From Opitutales bacterium (GTDB lineage Bacteria > Verrucomicrobiota > Verrucomicrobiia > Opitutales > Opitutaceae), in contig JAJFLS010000349.1 of the NCBI GenBank assembly GCA_021772595.1, positions 1-8,741 of the forward strand: a stretch of 8,741 nucleotides of DNA. The letters are read 5' to 3'. The translations under genes were made by a program, and so were the position numbers. The notes under the pieces are model-generated. The model searched no databases, was not told the origin of the DNA, and saw nothing but the letters and a program-made list of their open reading frames with translations. Within the stretch, counting starts at the first letter, position 1. Each line of letters begins with the position of its first letter. Shown here one piece after another: positions 6,285 through 8,741 of this stretch.

Positions 6285-6313
6285 GTCGTAATCTGTCCTC
6301 CCAAAAGTGTCAA
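6285..6313 (-). promoter_or_regulatory. Candidate sigma70 promoter for the cyclase gene
   Basis: On the minus strand a perfect TTGACA (6308-6313) is followed after 17 bases by TACGAC (6285-6290), which keeps the T-A----A-- pattern of a -10 box but lacks the final T. The transcript would begin near 6278, giving a leader of about 74 bases before the ATG at 6204. Confidence 0.38.
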
Positions 6314-6401
6314 TAGCTCTGATTGAGCACTGCTCTAGCTGGGCGCGTCTTTTTCTGGCTACTGGGGCAACCCCTCGGGGAAGATCCGCCGAAAACCTTA
6401 A

Positions 6402-6444
6402 GACCGTTTAAATTACAACGTTGTAATTTAAACGGTCGAGGAGT
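6402..6444 (-). repeat. Long perfect palindrome, copy 2 (36 bp, inverted relative to copy 1)
   Basis: Bases 6402-6437 form a perfect 36-bp palindrome centred at 6419/6420; the left half is GACCGTTTAAATTACAAC. Bases 6403-6444 are the exact reverse complement of 1980-2021: the flank CGAGGAGT on the right here matches ACTCCTCG on the left of copy 1. Outside those 42 bases the copies diverge. This copy lies between two divergent genes, where a terminator would not be expected. Confidence 0.9.
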
Positions 6445-6482
6445 GAGGGCGTAGGTTTGGATCTGCTTTGTTGAATGAGCTC

Positions 6483-6511
6483 GCAGGTCGGGCGTTACGC
6501 TCCTGGCCTAC
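6483..6511. repeat. Degenerate REP-like remnant
   Basis: The segment starts CAGGTCGGG (6484-6492), as in the element at 3950-3958, contains the small hairpin GCG-TTA-CGC, and ends CTCCT-GG-CCTAC (6500-6511), a disrupted version of the CTCCTAC end seen at 1937-1943 and 3970-3976. CAGG and CCTG (6484-6487 and 6501-6505 region) can pair around the inner hairpin. Confidence 0.4.
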
Positions 6512-6569
6512 CAAGAATAAGAGCTAACTGAATTCTGAAAAATAGACCTCGGATGCGGAGAGTTTCTTG

Positions 6570-6605
6570 GGCGAATCTTTTTGTGAAACTTCGGTTCGAT
6601 TCGCC
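6570..6605 (+). promoter_or_regulatory. Leader hairpin upstream of the TolC-like gene
   Basis: GGCGAATC (6570-6577) and GATTCGCC (6598-6605) form a perfect 8-bp stem with a 20-base loop, ending 44 bases before the tolC-like start. It could be an RNA leader structure or a DNA operator. No function can be assigned from sequence alone. Confidence 0.35.
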
Positions 6606-6649
6606 GCGTTGTCACTACGTATGTCCCCCCGTCATCACGGATTTCAACT

Positions 6650-8035
6650 ATGCAACGACTATACCTTCCTCTAATCTTCGCGTTCGCGATCGGAATTTCC
6701 GCAGCCGCGCAGGATACGAAAAGCGCTGAACCTGCATCGCGCGACCTGACCTTACCCGATGTGATTTCACTGGCTTTGAACAGGAATCTGTCGTTGCAAC
6801 GATCCGGTATTCAGGTGCAGCAGAGAGAAAACGACGTCGTCTCGCAAAAGGCGAACTTCAGTCCTGATTTGAGGGGATCCGCTGGCGGAACTTTGCGTTA
6901 TTCGGGCGACGGAAGAGATCCGGTTTGGGACACGGGAGACTTGTCTGATTCCGCGAATGGCAGCCTGTCGTCCTCGATGACTCTCTATAAGGGGAATGAG
7001 CTGAGGGCTTCTCTGGAGCAGGCGAAGGCCAGTCTGGAGGCGAGTCGGCTGGATTACGACCGCTCCAAGCAGCAGCTTCTTTTTCAGTCGGTGGGTCGGT
7101 ACTTGGAAGCGGATTTGCGATTGAAGGAAATCGAGATTCAGAAAGAGGAGCTGGCGACGCGGGTCGAGAACCTGGAGCGGATTCAGGTGGATTACGAAAA
7201 CCAGATCCGAATTTTCGCCGATGTCCAAAGGCAGCGAGCCTTGGTTGCGGACAGCGAGCGGCGTCTTGCGGAGGCCAATCGGGCTTACGAGAATAGCCTT
7301 TTCCTTTTGAAGGACCTGCTGCTTGTTCCGCCCGTGACTAAGATCACGCTCAATCTTGAACAGAGCGATTGGCTTGAGCCTGAAAATATTAACGATCCGG
7401 AGGTTGATAAATCTCTGGCCCGCATTCGGGATCGCCCGGATCTCTTGGCTCAGCAATTCCGTATGGATGCGGCGAAGCAGGGCGTCCGTGTGGCTAACTC
7501 GGGTCGCAAGTTGACTGTTTCCGCATCTGCCAGTCTGCGTTCGAGCTATTCGAGCAACAATCAGTTCGGAAATTTCGGCGAACAATTCTTCGAGAACCAG
7601 CCGGACGTTTCTGGCGGGCTGTCGTTTTCGCTCCCGATTTTCGATCGGAGACGAACCGAGACGAGCATCGTGAGAGCGAAGCTCCAGCAGGATCAGGAAG
7701 AACTGGATATGGCCGATCTCGAGCAGGCGGCCGAGACTGACTTTCGACTCGCCCTCCTGAATTTTAATTCAACGAAACTTCAACTGAAAGCCTCGCAGGA
7801 ACAGCTCAGTTCCGCCGAGATCGCCTTGGAGGCGGAAGAAGCTCGCTATCAGGTGGGAGCGGCGACGCTGCTCGATGTGAACAGCCTGCGGGACGTTCGG
7901 CTCGATGCCGCCGTTTCTGTCGAGGAATCGCGCTTCGACCTCTTCGTCAACCGCCTGGATATCGCGTTCCAAGATGGGACCATCGAGATCTTTCTACTTG
8001 ACCAGCTTAATACGAATATTCCCGAACTGGAGTGA
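6650..8035 (+). CDS. TolC-like outer-membrane efflux protein
   Basis: This is the outer-membrane channel of a tripartite export system. The 461-residue protein starts with a signal peptide (hydrophobic 4-17; likely cut in ISAAA-QD, after residue 20). Two outer-membrane efflux repeats (PF02321) follow at about 33-225 and 260-450. Family landmarks are LTLPDVISLALNRNLSLQ at 33-50, the RDRPDL segment at 260-265 that opens the second repeat, GGLSFSLPIFDRRR at 322-335 and YQVGAATLLDVNSLRD at 400-415. Long Gln/Glu/Ala-rich heptad stretches at about 112-215 and 335-400 are the alpha-barrel helices. There is no lipobox cysteine after the signal peptide, so it is TolC-like rather than an OprM-type lipoprotein. 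The ATG at 6650 gives the signal peptide directly. The stop is six bases before the membrane-fusion gene, showing an operon. Confidence 0.92.
   Translation: MQRLYLPLIFAFAIGISAAAQDTKSAEPASRDLTLPDVISLALNRNLSLQRSGIQVQQRENDVVSQKANFSPDLRGSAGGTLRYSGDGRDPVWDTGDLSDSANGSLSSSMTLYKGNELRASLEQAKASLEASRLDYDRSKQQLLFQSVGRYLEADLRLKEIEIQKEELATRVENLERIQVDYENQIRIFADVQRQRALVADSERRLAEANRAYENSLFLLKDLLLVPPVTKITLNLEQSDWLEPENINDPEVDKSLARIRDRPDLLAQQFRMDAAKQGVRVANSGRKLTVSASASLRSSYSSNNQFGNFGEQFFENQPDVSGGLSFSLPIFDRRRTETSIVRAKLQQDQEELDMADLEQAAETDFRLALLNFNSTKLQLKASQEQLSSAEIALEAEEARYQVGAATLLDVNSLRDVRLDAAVSVEESRFDLFVNRLDIAFQDGTIEIFLLDQLNTNIPELE
8029..8032 (+). promoter_or_regulatory. Ribosome-binding site of the membrane-fusion gene
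   Basis: GGAG at 8029-8032, inside the last codons of the TolC-like gene, lies nine bases before the ATG at 8042. It is the only clear Shine-Dalgarno match at any of the ten gene starts in the window and fixes this start. Confidence 0.6.
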
Positions 8036-8041
8036 TTTATT

Positions 8042-8741
8042 ATGAAGACTAAATTTGTTTTAATTTTATTGGTACTAGGGGCTGCTGGATACGGCGGCTA
8101 TCGCTATTTCGGGCCGGAGGAAAAGAGCGATTCAAATACTCCGGTTTACAATTTCGCCAAGATCGAGAGAAAGACGATTCAGAATATGGTGTCGTCTACG
8201 GGAACGCTAACTGCTCGCGAATTGGTAGAAATCGGTTCCCAGGTTTCTGGGGTGATTGAAGATGTGTACGCGGATTTCAATGACTCGGTTGAGGCAGGGC
8301 AACTAATCGCCTTGATCGACCCTTCGGTATTGAATGCTCAAGTGAGGAGCTCGGAAGCGGATCTATTGCGCCAGAAGGCTAATCTCAAAAAGGCGAAAAT
8401 CGACTACGAACGCTTCAAGCCAGTGAACGAGAAAGGGTTTCTTTCGGGAAAGGATTTCCTCGGCTATGAAATATCTCTCGAAACGGCTGAAGCGAATGTA
8501 ATGAGCTCGGAAGCGTCTCTGGAGAGAATCAAACGAAGTCGTAGTTTTGCCGAAATTCGCGCTCCTATCAGCGGAGTTGTGATCGATCGGAATGTCGAGA
8601 AAGGGCAAACCGTCGCAACCAGTTTCAACACGCCGCGATTGTTTATCATCGCGGAGGATCTTTCCTTGATGGAAATCTTGGCGAATGTGGACGAGAGCGA
8701 CATTGGTCAGATTCAGGAAGGTCAGGAAGTACGCTTCACCG
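8042..8741 (+). CDS. MacA/HlyD-like membrane-fusion (periplasmic adaptor) protein, cut by window edge
   Basis: The open frame runs from the ATG at 8042 through 233 codons without a stop to the window end. It starts with a short N-terminal membrane anchor (about residues 4-20, MKTKFVLILLVLGAAGY) and no lipobox. Then come the first barrel and lipoyl half-motif STGTLTARELVEIGSQVSG (52-70) and GQLIALIDP (86-94), a helical hairpin at about 95-168 (QVRSSEADLLRQKANLKKAKIDYER), the second lipoyl half EIRAPISGVVIDRNVEKGQTV (171-191) and the next barrel's LFIIAEDLSLMEILANVDESDIGQIQEGQEV. The pattern, notably GTLxxxxxVxIGxQVSG and the DESDIG..xxGQ end, matches MacA-type adaptors best. It should link the TolC-like channel to an inner-membrane pump, probably a MacB-type ABC transporter encoded just downstream. 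The first codons are unusually AT-rich. Confidence 0.9.
   Translation, partial: MKTKFVLILLVLGAAGYGGYRYFGPEEKSDSNTPVYNFAKIERKTIQNMVSSTGTLTARELVEIGSQVSGVIEDVYADFNDSVEAGQLIALIDPSVLNAQVRSSEADLLRQKANLKKAKIDYERFKPVNEKGFLSGKDFLGYEISLETAEANVMSSEASLERIKRSRSFAEIRAPISGVVIDRNVEKGQTVATSFNTPRLFIIAEDLSLMEILANVDESDIGQIQEGQEVRFT

Larger units (their letters stand above)
6205..6649. other. Non-coding region between the cyclase gene and the efflux operon
   Basis: This 445-base stretch separates two divergent transcription units and holds no convincing gene. From left to right it contains the candidate cyclase promoter (6285-6313); a GGGG-CAA-CCCC-TC-GGGG cluster (6364-6380) that can pair in two exclusive ways; the second long palindrome (6402-6437); a REP-like remnant (6483-6511); and an 8-bp stem hairpin (6570-6605) in the probable leader of the TolC-like gene. 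I found no convincing -10/-35 pair for that gene. Confidence 0.75.

Noticed and set aside
1980..6444. Interval between the two palindromes as a composite mobile element
   Set aside because: The enclosed genes (trxB, tatD, HPr, kdsB, cyclase) are housekeeping types with codon use like their neighbours, and no transposase or integrase is present.
6767..7585. 272-codon open frame on the minus strand opposite the TolC-like gene
   Set aside because: Antisense to the coiled-coil coding region of a clear outer-membrane efflux protein; no domain features.

Overview
The window reads as ordinary chromosomal DNA of a Gram-negative bacterium. CMP-KDO synthase (kdsB) and a TolC-type outer-membrane protein imply an LPS-bearing outer membrane. 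An HPr with a regulatory-serine motif, a Fur-like regulator placed ahead of sufC-sufB, and the general protein flavour make me favour the PVC group, most likely Verrucomicrobiota (Opitutae-like). That placement is inference; no rRNA or other phylogenetic marker is present. Genes are tightly packed and change strand often, and no transposase, prophage, CRISPR, rRNA or tRNA gene was seen.

Layout. Bases 1-1756 (minus strand) hold the start of an iron-sulfur assembly operon, read right to left: a Fur-family regulator, sufC, then sufB, which runs off the left edge. Bases 1757-2059 hold the regulator's upstream region with three degenerate 29-bp direct repeats, each carrying a Fur/PerR-like box, followed by a REP/BIME-like hairpin and a perfect 34-bp palindrome. 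Bases 2060-3001 (minus) encode thioredoxin reductase, divergent from a TatD-family metal hydrolase (3124-3924, plus). An orphan HPr (3989-4288, minus) is divergent from kdsB (4386-5132, plus). An exported cyclase-family hydrolase (5209-6204, minus) is followed by a 445-bp non-coding region holding a second, inverted copy of the long palindrome. At the right edge a plus-strand efflux operon begins: a TolC-like outer-membrane factor (6650-8035), then six bases later a MacA/HlyD-like membrane-fusion protein (8042 to the edge).

The genes fall into three functional groups: Fe-S cluster biogenesis with its probable metal- or iron-responsive regulator; housekeeping redox, sugar-signalling and LPS functions (trxB, tatD, HPr, kdsB); and a tripartite export system whose inner-membrane pump is expected just beyond the right edge. 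The parts most worth a second look are non-coding: the phased operator-like array ahead of the fur-suf operon, the pair of near-identical 34-36 bp palindromes in opposite orientation about 4.4 kb apart, and GTAGGAG/CTCCTAC-bearing elements in several intergenic gaps. The Fur-like protein is also atypical: both CxxC structural zinc motifs are missing, and a cysteine sits where Fur and PerR normally have an acidic metal ligand.
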